Assembly: GCF_002282855.1 (NCBI RefSeq)
Contig: NZ_NRIR01000001.1
Span: forward strand, 434,001-498,000
DNA length: 64,000 nt
Source of the DNA: Paraferrimonas sedimenticola
GTDB lineage: Bacteria > Pseudomonadota > Gammaproteobacteria > Enterobacterales > Shewanellaceae
Direction of reading: 5' to 3'
Of the stretch, positions 35,259 to 43,816 are shown one piece after another. Numbering within the stretch: the first letter of the stretch is position 1; each line of letters begins with the position of its first letter. The position numbers were made by a program, and so were the translations under genes. The notes below the pieces were generated by a model that saw only the letters and a list, made by a program, of their open reading frames with translations, had not been told where the DNA came from and did no database searches.

Positions 35259-36472
35259 AAGGTTTAGCCGTATGGGCCCTATTCATCTATCTGCTGCGAT
35301 TCATAGGCATGCCTTGGAATCGCGGTACCAAAGCCTTTTCATATCTCGGCGGCAGTGCCTGGTTGCTGTTCGTTTGGGTCGGGCTTATCAACTACACCCC
35401 AATGGACATTGCTGGAGGTTCGGTGGTGCAATCGCCGCACATTCAGCTGCGACCGGCGTCTCCTGAGGTCACAGGTAAGATTAAAGCGGTTCACATTGAG
35501 CCCAATCAAAAGCTGAGCAAAGGCCAATTGGTGTACGAGCTGGAAGACGAGGTCTATCAAATTGCCTTAAACCAAGCCAAGGTCAGCCAGCAAAATGCCG
35601 AAGTGGCAGTAGCACTGGCCAAAGAAGACATTGAGGTGGCGCAGGCCAAGTTGACCTCTGCCGAGCAAGACATTGCGATTGCCAACAGTCAGTTGGGCTC
35701 AGCCAACTCAGATCTGGAATACAAACAAGCGACGCTCAAGCGCTATCAAGAGCAAAACGCGGCGGTGGCTCATACCATCACAGAGAACCAGCTCGACCAA
35801 CAATCGACTCAAGTGGACATGGCGCGCTGGCAAATCGACAGCCTAAACAGCCAGATCGAGCAGGCCCAAGTGGCGGCACGGCAGGCAAAGCTCAGCGTAG
35901 AAAAAGCGCGTTTGAACTTGGCATCTAAGCAAGGTGAGCTCGATGGCGCCAGCGAAGCCTTGGCCAAGGCCGAGTGGAATCTCTCGCAAACCAAGGTCTA
36001 CGCACCGGCCGACGGCTATGTGTCTAACTTTATTGTCCGTCCCGGCCAGTACATTGGCGTGATGCCACGAATGATCATGTACACCGAAGAGAAGTACGTA
36101 CTGATGCGTGTCAATCACCAAGCGATCCGTAATGTTGCTGTGGGTCAGGCGGCGGAGTTTAGCTCTCCTGTGTACCCAGGCAAGGTATTCGTCGCTGAAG
36201 TGGAAGGCATTATAGAGGCCACTGGCGAGGCGCAAGCGAGTCTGTTGCCAATCGAAACTTCGGTGCGCCAGACCACGGGCGCGAACTTAAACAACAAGCA
36301 CCATTTTGTGCGTTTGAAATTACAAGAAGAGGACTTGGATGTTCCGGTTGGCTCGGTGGGACTGGCCTGGGTGAGTGGTGAAAAACCAGTCGCATTCCTG
36401 AGCTTTTTAGATGTGATTCGCGGAATTATCATCCGAATGAAATCACAACTCTACTTCTTCTATAGCCTGTAG
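35252..36472 (+). CDS. HlyD-family membrane fusion protein (YibH-like)
   Basis: 406 residues from ATG 35252, with GGGGAGG upstream, overlapping the preceding gene. Two N-terminal membrane segments (about 3-20 and 35-53) are followed by a beta-barrel/lipoyl region (P-E-V-T-G-K-I-K-A-V), a long alpha-helical hairpin (about 95-235, repeats of Q/A/E/L), then a second lipoyl half (A-P-A-D-G-Y-V-S-N) and a C-terminal domain. It is the periplasmic adaptor of an efflux or secretion assembly. No partner transporter is encoded beside it; the small YibI-like protein is the only neighbour. Confidence 0.85.
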   Translation: MLEGLAVWALFIYLLRFIGMPWNRGTKAFSYLGGSAWLLFVWVGLINYTPMDIAGGSVVQSPHIQLRPASPEVTGKIKAVHIEPNQKLSKGQLVYELEDEVYQIALNQAKVSQQNAEVAVALAKEDIEVAQAKLTSAEQDIAIANSQLGSANSDLEYKQATLKRYQEQNAAVAHTITENQLDQQSTQVDMARWQIDSLNSQIEQAQVAARQAKLSVEKARLNLASKQGELDGASEALAKAEWNLSQTKVYAPADGYVSNFIVRPGQYIGVMPRMIMYTEEKYVLMRVNHQAIRNVAVGQAAEFSSPVYPGKVFVAEVEGIIEATGEAQASLLPIETSVRQTTGANLNNKHHFVRLKLQEEDLDVPVGSVGLAWVSGEKPVAFLSFLDVIRGIIIRMKSQLYFFYSL

Positions 36473-36494
36473 CGGAGCTTAGAAGACGGTTCAG

Positions 36495-36521
36495 CCCCGA
36501 TGGTTATCGGGGCCTTTTTTT
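36495..36521 (+). terminator. Terminator after the YibH-like gene
   Basis: CCCCGAT (36495-36501) and ATCGGGG (36506-36512) pair around GGTT and are followed by seven T (36515-36521). Confidence 0.92.
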
Positions 36522-36571
36522 GTTTCGGCTGTCGTATGTAACCGCGATTGTCATTCCCAACCGCTGCTGTC

Positions 36572-36690
36572 ATTCCCTTGAAGAAGGGAATCCAGCCAGT
36601 TGCTAGTATGCAGTTGGATGGGTCCCCGCTTTCGCGAGGACGACGATTTGGGTCGCGAGGACGACGAGGGGGCGCGAGGACGACGGGGTT
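36572..36690. repeat. dRS3-like inverted repeat and GCGAGGACGACG direct repeats
   Basis: ATTCCC-TTGAAGAA-GGGAAT (36572-36591) fits exactly the ATTCCC-N8-GGGAAT form known from Neisseria dRS3 elements. It is followed by TCCCCGCTTTCGCGAGGACGACG and three direct copies of GCGAGGACGACG (about 36635-36686). It lies just beyond the cfa stop codon, where the usual operon continuation would be. Confidence 0.7.
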
Positions 36691-36695
36691 TGCCC

Positions 36696-37934
36696 CTAAG
36701 GCCGATAATCCGGGCGCGCCGCCAACAGATGCACAGTCGAAATGCTACGCTCTCGGAAACCACCTTCGCTATAGCTCAGGTAGAAACGCCACAAGCGCGC
36801 AAACCGCTCATCGTAGCCCAGCCCTGCCAGCTCTTGTCGAGCAGACTCAAAGCGAACGGCCCAGTCCTTTAGAGTATCCGCGTAGTGTTGGCCAATATCG
36901 TGCAGCTCAGTGATCACCATATCGGTTTTGCTGGTCACCTGCTTGCTCATTTGAGTAATGGATGGCAAACAGCCGCCGGGGAAAATATAGCGCTGAATAA
37001 AGTCTACCGACGAGCGATAGGCATCGTACTTTTGGTCGGCAATGGTAATCGCCTGAATCAGCATTTTGCCGTGGGGCTTTAAGCGCTTACAGCACACATC
37101 GAAAAAGCCTGGCAAGAACTCGTGCCCCACCGCTTCGATCATCTCAATCGACACCAGCTTGTCGTACTGACCTTCAAGGCGTCGATAGTCTTGCTTGAGC
37201 AAAGTAATTTGGTCGCTCAAACCTTCGGCTTCCACGCGAGCTTTGGCATAATCAAACTGAGCGTCAGAAATGGTGGTCGTGGTAACTTTAACCCCATAGT
37301 TTTTGGCCGCAAAGATAGCCAAGCCACCCCAACCCGTACCAATTTCCAACAGGGTTTCCCCTTCCTTCAATTGCAACCGGTCACAGATGGTTTTGAGTTT
37401 GTTGATTTGAGCCGTCTCCAAACACGCTGAGGCGTGTGGATAAATCGCCGACGAGTACATCATCTCTTTGTCGAGGAAACGAGTGTACAAATCGTTGCCC
37501 AAGTCGTAGTGGGCCAGAATGTTCTTCTTGCTGCCCTTTTCCGAGTTGGCGTTAAATTTGTGAAACGCCTTGTGCGCCCAAGTAGCAATCCAAGCCATAG
37601 GGCCATCAAGGGCCTCCAAGCTGCGTTGGTTGCGCGCCATTACCTGAATCACCTTAGTAAGGTCTGGGCTGGTCCATTCGCCATCGATGTAGCTCTCAGC
37701 AGCGCCAATGCTGCCGCCCAACAACAGGCGTGAGTATACGCGCGGGCTGTGAACGCTAAGTTCGGCTTTGAGCTCGGCGTTGTCATCACCCAACACCCAA
37801 CGTTGCGAGCCTTCGTTGATTTGCAGACGGGCTTGGGTCAAACCTGCCATCACTGCCAGTAAACGGTTGCGGCAAAAACGAGTTAGCCATGTGTCCTTAA
37901 TGGCGGTTGCCATAGCCGGGTTACTCTGCTCCAT
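36696..37934 (-). CDS. cfa: Cyclopropane-fatty-acyl-phospholipid synthase family methyltransferase
   Basis: 412 residues. N-terminal lipid-binding domain (about 1-130), H-Y-D-L-G-N-D-L-Y (about 150), Y-S-S-A-I-Y, SAM-binding L-L-E-I-G-T-G-W-G-G-L-A (about 205-216), and C-terminal Y-x-S-Y-S-E-G-G-F-R-E-R. It adds a methylene or methyl group to unsaturated acyl chains of phospholipids using SAM. Last gene of the photolyase operon, 10 bp after DUF1365. Cfa-like enzymes in such operons may make modified (e.g. furan or methylated) fatty acids instead of cyclopropanes. Confidence 0.9.
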   Translation of the reverse strand: MEQSNPAMATAIKDTWLTRFCRNRLLAVMAGLTQARLQINEGSQRWVLGDDNAELKAELSVHSPRVYSRLLLGGSIGAAESYIDGEWTSPDLTKVIQVMARNQRSLEALDGPMAWIATWAHKAFHKFNANSEKGSKKNILAHYDLGNDLYTRFLDKEMMYSSAIYPHASACLETAQINKLKTICDRLQLKEGETLLEIGTGWGGLAIFAAKNYGVKVTTTTISDAQFDYAKARVEAEGLSDQITLLKQDYRRLEGQYDKLVSIEMIEAVGHEFLPGFFDVCCKRLKPHGKMLIQAITIADQKYDAYRSSVDFIQRYIFPGGCLPSITQMSKQVTSKTDMVITELHDIGQHYADTLKDWAVRFESARQELAGLGYDERFARLWRFYLSYSEGGFRERSISTVHLLAARPDYRP

Positions 37935-37943
37935 GTGTGGCTC

Positions 37944-38681
37944 CTAAGCTTTGCTGGGGTGGCCGATAAATGGCACCCGTTTAATCCAAATCTTCAATGC
38001 TTGCCAATAGATACCGGCGACGGTTTTTAGCGTCATCGATGGCAAGCGACAAATTGTGTTACGCAAAGTGCGGCGATTAAGATCGCTGCGTTGCATATTC
38101 AAACTGGCATCAAATACTCGCTCTTGCGCCCAGTTCTCTAGGAGCAAGTCCAACTGCTTGTCGGGCGAGTTGAAACGCCAGCGATACTGCATGTCCATTT
38201 CCATGAATGGCGATACGTGAAAGGCTTTGTCTATGTTCTCTGACTTGCCTTTGCGCGGTGCATTCACCAAGTAATAATGACGCTGATTCCAAGGCGTATT
38301 ACTGACTTCGGCTAGCAAATACACCAAGTCATTTTCATCATTAAAACAATAGTATAGGTTGATTGGGCTGAAGTAGATGCCAAAGCATCTGGGCTGACCG
38401 ACAAACAGCACACGCGCCTGTGGCTCACCGCCAAGCTCCTGCACCTTTTGCCACACCACGTCCTTATCAAGGCCCTTGCCTTGAAGGTAGTCTTTGCGGT
38501 GTAACGCCATGGGTGCGAAGCGGTCGCGTTTGAGCCAGGGCGAGACGGTTTCAAGCTGGTCCATCTCGTCTAGGTCAATGGCCAGCAGGAACATTCGATA
38601 CTTAAACTCGTGCTGCTTGGGTGAAAAGCGACGATGCTTCACCCAGCCCGAGTAAATACCACTATGAGTCAATTGGCTCAT
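37944..38681 (-). CDS. DUF1365 family protein
   Basis: 245 residues. Family pattern: M-S-Q-L-T-H-S-G-I-Y-S-G-W-V-K-H-R-R-F near the start, Y-R-M-F-L-L-x-I-D-L-D-E, R-C-F-G-I-Y-F-S-P-I-N-L-Y-Y-C-F (about 100-115), E-V-S-N-T-P-W and the H-V-S-P-F-M-x-M-D motif. The ATG overlaps the stop of the amine-oxidase-like gene (ATGA). DUF1365 proteins are nearly always found beside Cfa-type methyltransferases and this FAD enzyme, so a role in fatty-acid modification is likely. The reaction is not known. Confidence 0.9.
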   Translation of the reverse strand: MSQLTHSGIYSGWVKHRRFSPKQHEFKYRMFLLAIDLDEMDQLETVSPWLKRDRFAPMALHRKDYLQGKGLDKDVVWQKVQELGGEPQARVLFVGQPRCFGIYFSPINLYYCFNDENDLVYLLAEVSNTPWNQRHYYLVNAPRKGKSENIDKAFHVSPFMEMDMQYRWRFNSPDKQLDLLLENWAQERVFDASLNMQRSDLNRRTLRNTICRLPSMTLKTVAGIYWQALKIWIKRVPFIGHPSKA

Positions 38682-39937
38682 AACTCAATTCCAAAACGCT
38701 TCACCACGTCCAATGCGCTGCGAACGCCATCTTCGTGGAAGCCGTTGTACCAGTAAGCACCGCAGAAATGCGTATGGTTTTGACCGCAGATCTGGGCTCG
38801 TTGCCCTTGCGCCTGCATCGACGCTTGGTTGAACACCGGATGGGCGTAATCAAAGCTGGCCAGTATCTTGTCCGGATTAATGCTATTGGTTTGATTTAAG
38901 GTCACACAGAAGGTCGGCGTACCCTCTGGCAAGCGCTGTAAGATGTTCATGTTGTAAGTAACAGCAGCAAGCTGAGTACTGCTACCCGACAAGCGATAGT
39001 TCCACGCCGCCCACGCCGCTTTAGCATTTGGCAGCAAGCCTTCGTCGGTGTGCAGTACCACTTCGTTGCTGCGATACTCCATGGCGCTCAGCAGTGCTTG
39101 CTCGGCATCGCTTGGATCGCTTAACAGACGCAGGGCTTGGTCGGAGTGACAAGCAAACACCACTTGATCAAATTGGTGCACCTCGCCGTTGGCCAAGGCA
39201 ATGGTCACGCCCTCTTCGCGACGAGCGACAGATTTCACGGGCGTATTGAGTCGAATCTTGTCCTCAAAGCCTTTGATAAGCGGCTTGATGTATTGCTTAG
39301 AACCGCCTTTAATCACGTACCACTGTGGTCGGTCGGCAATGTTGAGCAGGCCGTGGTTTTCGAAAAAGCGAATAAAAAACAACAGCGAAAAGGCTTTCAT
39401 CGCCCCCAGAGTCGAGGACCAAATGGCCGCTCCCATGGGCAGAATGTAATGCTCGCAGAAAAAGTCGCTGAATTTGTGTTGTTCAAGAAAATCGCCAAGG
39501 GTTTGCTGTGGATCGATTTGACCGTGGGCAAAGGCTTGCTTAGCGGTGCGGTTAAAGCGAATAATCTCGTTGAGAAAACCCCAGAACTTAGGGCTAAGCA
39601 GATTGCGCTTCTGCGCAAACAGGGTGCTTAAACTGTGGCCGTTGTACTCAAGCCCAGAGTTTAGATTCTGCACCGAAAAGCTCATCTCGGTTGGCAAGGC
39701 CTCTACGCCTAGCTGTCCAATAAGCTTCTCAAAATTGGGATAAGTGCGGTCGTTAAAGACAATAAAGCCGGTATCAATGGCGTAGTCTTTGTCTTGATAA
39801 GTGAGGTCTATGGTGGCGGTGTGGCCGCCTAGGTAGTCGTTGGCCTCAAACAGTTGAATGTCGTGCTCGCGGTTTAAACAGTAGGCGGCTGTCAGCCCAG
39901 AAATACCGCTGCCGATAATGGCAATCCTTTGTCCCAT
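38678..39937 (-). CDS. FAD-dependent amine-oxidase-like flavoprotein of the cfa operon
   Basis: 419 residues. N-terminal Rossmann FAD motif R-I-A-I-I-G-S-G-I-S-G-L-T-A-A (4-18) with E-A-N-D-Y-L-G-G-H-T-A-T (about 34-45), the NAD(P)/FAD-binding amine-oxidase fold. The C-terminal part has F-C-G-A-Y-W-Y-N-G-F-H-E-D-G. In Rhodobacter and others the homologous gene is in the singlet-oxygen-induced regulon with cfa, DUF1365 and a photolyase. It probably oxidises or desaturates acyl chains; the substrate is not proven. Confidence 0.88.
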   Translation of the reverse strand: MGQRIAIIGSGISGLTAAYCLNREHDIQLFEANDYLGGHTATIDLTYQDKDYAIDTGFIVFNDRTYPNFEKLIGQLGVEALPTEMSFSVQNLNSGLEYNGHSLSTLFAQKRNLLSPKFWGFLNEIIRFNRTAKQAFAHGQIDPQQTLGDFLEQHKFSDFFCEHYILPMGAAIWSSTLGAMKAFSLLFFIRFFENHGLLNIADRPQWYVIKGGSKQYIKPLIKGFEDKIRLNTPVKSVARREEGVTIALANGEVHQFDQVVFACHSDQALRLLSDPSDAEQALLSAMEYRSNEVVLHTDEGLLPNAKAAWAAWNYRLSGSSTQLAAVTYNMNILQRLPEGTPTFCVTLNQTNSINPDKILASFDYAHPVFNQASMQAQGQRAQICGQNHTHFCGAYWYNGFHEDGVRSALDVVKRFGIEL

Positions 39938-39940
39938 CGA

Positions 39941-40672
39941 TTAACTCCTTACTAATAATCGGCGACCTAGTGCTAACCATACCGCGTCGGGCAACCAGCT
40001 AAACGCCTTGAGCACCCAGATCAACCGCTTGGGAAAATCGATACTGGATTTTCCGGCGGCCAAGCCTTTGATGATGCGCTTTGAAGCGTTCTCAACACTG
40101 ATTCGACCCGGCATAGCGAAATCGTTTTTGTCCGTCAACGGGGTTTTGACAAACCCCGGGTGTATTACTGTTACGCCAAGCTTGCTTGGCGGAATATCCA
40201 GCGCCAAAGTTTGCGCAAGATATGTCAAGCCGGCCTTACTCGCACCGTAAGCCTCGGCTCTTGGCAAAGCCAAAAAGCTAGCGCTTGAACTCATTAAAGC
40301 CAAGCGCCCCCCTTGGCGAATTCTCGGCAGCAATGCTTGTAAGCAGTAACCTATGCTCACCAAATTGATGTGCAGCACACGCTCCCACAACTCCGCATCA
40401 AACTGCTGCGGCTGGTCGACATACTCGCAAACGCCGGCGTTCAAAATGACCAAGTCCAGCGCATCGCCCTCGCTTAGCGCTTCGATACTGGCTTGCTTAT
40501 CGCCAATATCAAAGGCCAAGGGCGTGATATTGGCATTGTCTTGCTGCATTTGCTCTAGCACTTGCGCGTTGCGCCCGCAGGCAATGACTTGCCAACCAAG
40601 CGCCGCATAGTCCTTAGCTAGCTGCAAACCAATGCCACTGGTTGCGCCGGTAATCAGCACCGAGCCAGACAT
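39941..40672 (-). CDS. Short-chain dehydrogenase/reductase
   Basis: 243 residues. Classical SDR: T-G-A-T-S-G-I-G-L-Q-L (8-18), N-A-G-V (about 84-87), catalytic S-S-S-A-S-F...Y-G-A-S-K (Y about 152, K about 156). The start overlaps the upstream stop (TAATG). It sits in the photolyase/cfa operon, where SDR genes are regular members; an oxidoreductase step in lipid modification is inferred. The last ~40 residues carry a hydrophobic, possibly membrane-associated tail. Confidence 0.9.
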   Translation of the reverse strand: MSGSVLITGATSGIGLQLAKDYAALGWQVIACGRNAQVLEQMQQDNANITPLAFDIGDKQASIEALSEGDALDLVILNAGVCEYVDQPQQFDAELWERVLHINLVSIGYCLQALLPRIRQGGRLALMSSSASFLALPRAEAYGASKAGLTYLAQTLALDIPPSKLGVTVIHPGFVKTPLTDKNDFAMPGRISVENASKRIIKGLAAGKSSIDFPKRLIWVLKAFSWLPDAVWLALGRRLLVRS

Positions 40673-41157
40673 TAAGCGGCCGCCGCACGGCGTTTAACCG
40701 CCTTGATCACTGAGCCAATCAGAGGGATCTGTTCGTACAACATTAACCCTAAATCCATGAAATCTCTATGGTAATGTACCTTGTCGCCAAAGCGAAGGTG
40801 AGTCGAACCAGGAACCTCGACGATTTGCCCTTTGTTGAGCTGAGGGTGGCTATAGTGCATGGTCCAAACCACACAGGCTTGATCGCCACTCTCGATCACG
40901 TCATCGATGATGAAGCGACAGGCGGTGACATTTTCGAACATGTTGTCGAAGTACTTACACAAGCTATCCAAGCCACAAACGCGGTGCAGGCCGTCGTTAA
41001 ACTCAACGTCGTCTGAATACACGTCGCGAATTTGGTGCAACTGTTCCTTGTCTAAGTTCTGATACAGTTCGACGAAAGCGCGAACCGCTTCACTGCTTGG
41101 CTTGAGAGCCAGCGACGAAGGTTCGGTTGGCTCTTGCGATTGAAGTTGAGTTTGCAT
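40672..41157 (-). CDS. NTF2/SnoaL-like protein
   Basis: 161 residues with F-V-E-L-Y-Q-N-L-D-K-E-Q-L-H-Q-I-R-D-V-Y-S-D-D-V-E-F-like helix-strand start (shown in pieces: about 28-53), D-x-C-V-V-W-T-M-H-Y-S-H-P, and V-E-V-P-G-S-T-H-L-R-F. This is the cone-shaped NTF2-like fold of the family that sits between photolyase and SDR in this operon type. The start overlaps the photolyase stop. The active site and ligand are unknown. Confidence 0.85.
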   Translation of the reverse strand: MQTQLQSQEPTEPSSLALKPSSEAVRAFVELYQNLDKEQLHQIRDVYSDDVEFNDGLHRVCGLDSLCKYFDNMFENVTACRFIIDDVIESGDQACVVWTMHYSHPQLNKGQIVEVPGSTHLRFGDKVHYHRDFMDLGLMLYEQIPLIGSVIKAVKRRAAAA

Positions 41158-42545
41158 CAGCTTTTTCCTAATACTGAAAAGTGGTCCAAAGCCCTAGCGC
41201 GTGCCCAAGAGTGCTCGACTAGGGGCGGCGGATAACCCGCCGGCCGCACAGACTCGTCAGGCATGTGAACCTGCTGATTGGTAAGGTGTCCGAGTGGCTG
41301 TATCAAATTACGGATAAAAATACCTTTAGGATCAAACTTTTCGGACTGCCTGATAGGGTTAAACATGCGAAAATAGGGCTGTGCATCGCAGCCCGTGCTG
41401 GCCGACCATTGCCAGCCGCCGTTGTTGGCGGCTAAGTCGCCATCCACCAAATGTTCGCTAAAAAATCGCTCGCCCCAACGCCAATCGATCATTAAATGTT
41501 TGGTTAAAAACGACGCCACGACCATACGCAATCGGTTGTGCATCCAACCGGTTTGCAGCAGTTGTCGCATGGCTGCATCTACTAGCGGGTAACCCGTCTC
41601 ACCACGGCACCAAGCTTTAAATTGCTCAGGATCGTTGTTCCAGCGAATCATGCGCCCTTTTTCAACAAATGGCAGCCCTTTTGATAAGCTAGGGCAAGCC
41701 ACTAGCAAATGTCTATAAAAATCTCGCCAAATCAATTCATTAAGCCAGCTAAAAGCACCACTTTCCGGTGCTAAAAACGGGTTGTCCGTGTGGCTTATTA
41801 GCGCTGCTAAACACTGCTTTGGCGAAATCACACCCAAAGCCAAATAGGGGCTCAAACTGGAAGTACCGTCAATCGATGGCGTATCTCGGGCGGTTTGATA
41901 ATCCACGGCCTTGGCAACGGCAAACGCAGTCAGCCGTTTAGAGGCTTCGCCTTCGCCGGCGGGCCACAGCAGGTCTTGATGGTCTTTAGCTAACTCTTGG
42001 CTTTTCACGCTTAACGGCGCTTGAGCCACGGGTACTGGCAGCACTGTCATCGCTTGGCCGGCCATCAGCTTAACCGCAGCATTGCGATAAGGCGTGAAAC
42101 GACGGTACATGGCACCGCTTTGGTTGGTGACCGCTCCATAAGGCAGCAAGCAATCGCCATGGTACTGATGAAAGTCGATGCCCACTGCGCTCAGGCGCTC
42201 GCTAACTGCTGCATCGCGGCGACGCTCGTTGAGTTCGGGTTCTTGGTGGCAGTGCACAGCGCCAATTTGATTGGCTTGGCACCAGTTGGCTAGGTTTTGC
42301 TCCGTGTTGGCGAAGTCTTGCCAATTCACCTCGAGCAAAGGCACGTTAAGCTCAGCCAGCTGAGCTCGCAGTGCCACCAAATTGGATTCTATAAAATGGC
42401 GCTGACGGGTGGCCATATGATGTTGCTGCCACTGCTCGGGCGTGTGCACGAACAGTGCCACAGTCGGCCCTTGTTGCATGGCCTGGGTCAAGGCCGGGTG
42501 GTCACCCACCCGAAGGTCTTTGCGATACCAAACGCATTGATACAT
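41157..42545 (-). CDS. phrB: Deoxyribodipyrimidine photolyase (class I CPD photolyase)
   Basis: 462 residues, E. coli PhrB length (472). N-terminal photolyase alpha/beta domain begins V-W-Y-R-K-D-L-R-V-G-D-H-P-A-L. The C-terminal FAD domain has L-I-W-R-D-F-Y-R-H-L-L, G-W-M-H-N-R-L-R-M-V-V-A-S-F, and N-N-G-G-W-Q-W-S-A-S-T-G-C-D-A-Q-P, the class I signature with the tryptophan chain. It repairs cyclobutane pyrimidine dimers in blue light. Strong ribosome site AAGGAGGGCGT-ATG. Second gene of the operon. Confidence 0.95.
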   Translation of the reverse strand: MYQCVWYRKDLRVGDHPALTQAMQQGPTVALFVHTPEQWQQHHMATRQRHFIESNLVALRAQLAELNVPLLEVNWQDFANTEQNLANWCQANQIGAVHCHQEPELNERRRDAAVSERLSAVGIDFHQYHGDCLLPYGAVTNQSGAMYRRFTPYRNAAVKLMAGQAMTVLPVPVAQAPLSVKSQELAKDHQDLLWPAGEGEASKRLTAFAVAKAVDYQTARDTPSIDGTSSLSPYLALGVISPKQCLAALISHTDNPFLAPESGAFSWLNELIWRDFYRHLLVACPSLSKGLPFVEKGRMIRWNNDPEQFKAWCRGETGYPLVDAAMRQLLQTGWMHNRLRMVVASFLTKHLMIDWRWGERFFSEHLVDGDLAANNGGWQWSASTGCDAQPYFRMFNPIRQSEKFDPKGIFIRNLIQPLGHLTNQQVHMPDESVRPAGYPPPLVEHSWARARALDHFSVLGKS

Positions 42546-42566
42546 ACGCCCTCCTTGGTCAATGCA

Positions 42567-43520
42567 TTAATGACTGATGCGAAGCTTGAGTTGCTCCGGG
42601 TGCGGATTCAGATACACCTGGGCCGCGATATAAGGGTCTGGGTAGCGCTCTAAAAACAATTTAATCAAAGTGATAGGTGCCAACAATGGCAGCAGACCTT
42701 GGCGATATTTGTCAATGCTTTCAGCCAATTGACGGCGCTCTATGCTAGAAAGATTGCGCTTAAAGTAGCCTTGGATGTGCTGCAAGCTGTTGGCGTGATT
42801 ACGACGCTTGGCGTTGTGCTTAAGCACAGCCATCACCCCTGTAATGTATTGCTGCGCCAACTCATTAACGTCACCCTCGAAGGTGGCCAGTAAAGGCCCG
42901 AGCTCGCGATACATTTTCGGTTCGTGGGCCATCAGCAAGTATTTGTGATTGGCGTGGAACTGAAACAAGGCCTTGCGAGTGATGCCCTTCTCCACCAGCT
43001 GTTGCCAGTGGTGGTAGGTGAACACACGAGTGATAAAGTTTTCACGGATCACAGGATCGTTTAAGCGGCCGTCTTCCTCAACCGGCAGCAGAGGGTTAGC
43101 CTCCATCAGCGCCTTTGTGTAAAGACCAATGCCGTCGCGGCTGGCCATATTGTGTTGAGGCTGGTAAACCTTAACGCGCTCCATGCCGCAAGTGGGCGAC
43201 TTGGCACACACCACATACCCGCTGAGGTGACTTAGGTTTTTAACGAAGTTTCGTGAGAATTCGAGCATCTTGTCGGTGTAGTCTTGATGACCGCGGCTTG
43301 CCTGCAAACGAATGCCTTTACCGTGATCGACCAAGCGAATGGTTTGACGCGGGGTGCCCATACCTATCGCCATCTCAGGGCATACCTTTTGGTAGCTGAC
43401 GTACTGGCTTAACTCGTCCACGCAAAAACGGCTTTGCTTGTGGCCACCGTCAAAACGCACCTTCTCACCCACTAAACAGGCTGAAATACCCACTTGAATC
43501 TGATTAGCATTGAATTTCAT
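42567..43520 (-). CDS. DUF523-DUF1722 fusion protein
   Basis: 317 residues. N-terminal DUF523 (about 8-160: V-G-I-S-A-C-L-V-G, V-R-F-D-G-G-H-K, C-P-E, C-A-K-S-P-T-C-G), with conserved cysteines suggesting metal or Fe-S binding, and C-terminal DUF1722/YbgA-like (about 195-310: L-x-F-H-A-N-H-K-Y-L-L-M-A-H, W-x-x-Y-x-x-G-L-L-P-L-L-A-P). First gene of the photolyase operon, as in many Vibrio and Shewanella. The function is not established; it is tied by context to UV/photooxidative damage. Confidence 0.9.
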   Translation of the reverse strand: MKFNANQIQVGISACLVGEKVRFDGGHKQSRFCVDELSQYVSYQKVCPEMAIGMGTPRQTIRLVDHGKGIRLQASRGHQDYTDKMLEFSRNFVKNLSHLSGYVVCAKSPTCGMERVKVYQPQHNMASRDGIGLYTKALMEANPLLPVEEDGRLNDPVIRENFITRVFTYHHWQQLVEKGITRKALFQFHANHKYLLMAHEPKMYRELGPLLATFEGDVNELAQQYITGVMAVLKHNAKRRNHANSLQHIQGYFKRNLSSIERRQLAESIDKYRQGLLPLLAPITLIKLFLERYPDPYIAAQVYLNPHPEQLKLRISH

Positions 43521-43550
43521 GATTCGACACCCCGATTGTTAACCCTGCTT

Positions 43551-43580
43551 TTAGTACTGATTCGACGCCGGAGGAGATCA
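43551..43580 (-). promoter_or_regulatory. Possible ECF (RpoE-ChrR-like) sigma promoter of the photolyase operon
   Basis: On the minus strand TGATCT (complement of 43575-43580) and TACTAA (complement of 43551-43556) are exactly 18 bp apart, and the -10 lies 30 bp before the DUF523-DUF1722 ATG. The known RpoE/ChrR-type promoter has -35 TGATCC. The match is close but comes from one locus. Confidence 0.4.
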
Positions 43581-43816
43581 CCCAAGCGAGCGTGAACGCT
43601 CGGTTTCTATTCAGCTTAGTCGAGTCTTATTGAGCTTATGAGGACTTGATGTTGAGTTTCAATGGGTCGCGGCTTCGCTGAGGTTGCGAAGAAAATCTAT
43701 AAAAGGCTAATATAAACCGCAACTTAAGAACCAAGGATTGGTCAGTGAGTTGGCTTTCTTGACAGGAGTTTGTTGTCGACAAGCCAAAATACTGCAACAT
43801 CAAAGGACTGAAGAAA

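Noticed and set aside
36548..36913. Plus-strand frame with Arg/Gly-rich product after the YibH-like terminator
   Set aside because: Made of the dRS3-like and GCGAGGACGACG repeats and antisense cfa; no ribosome site.
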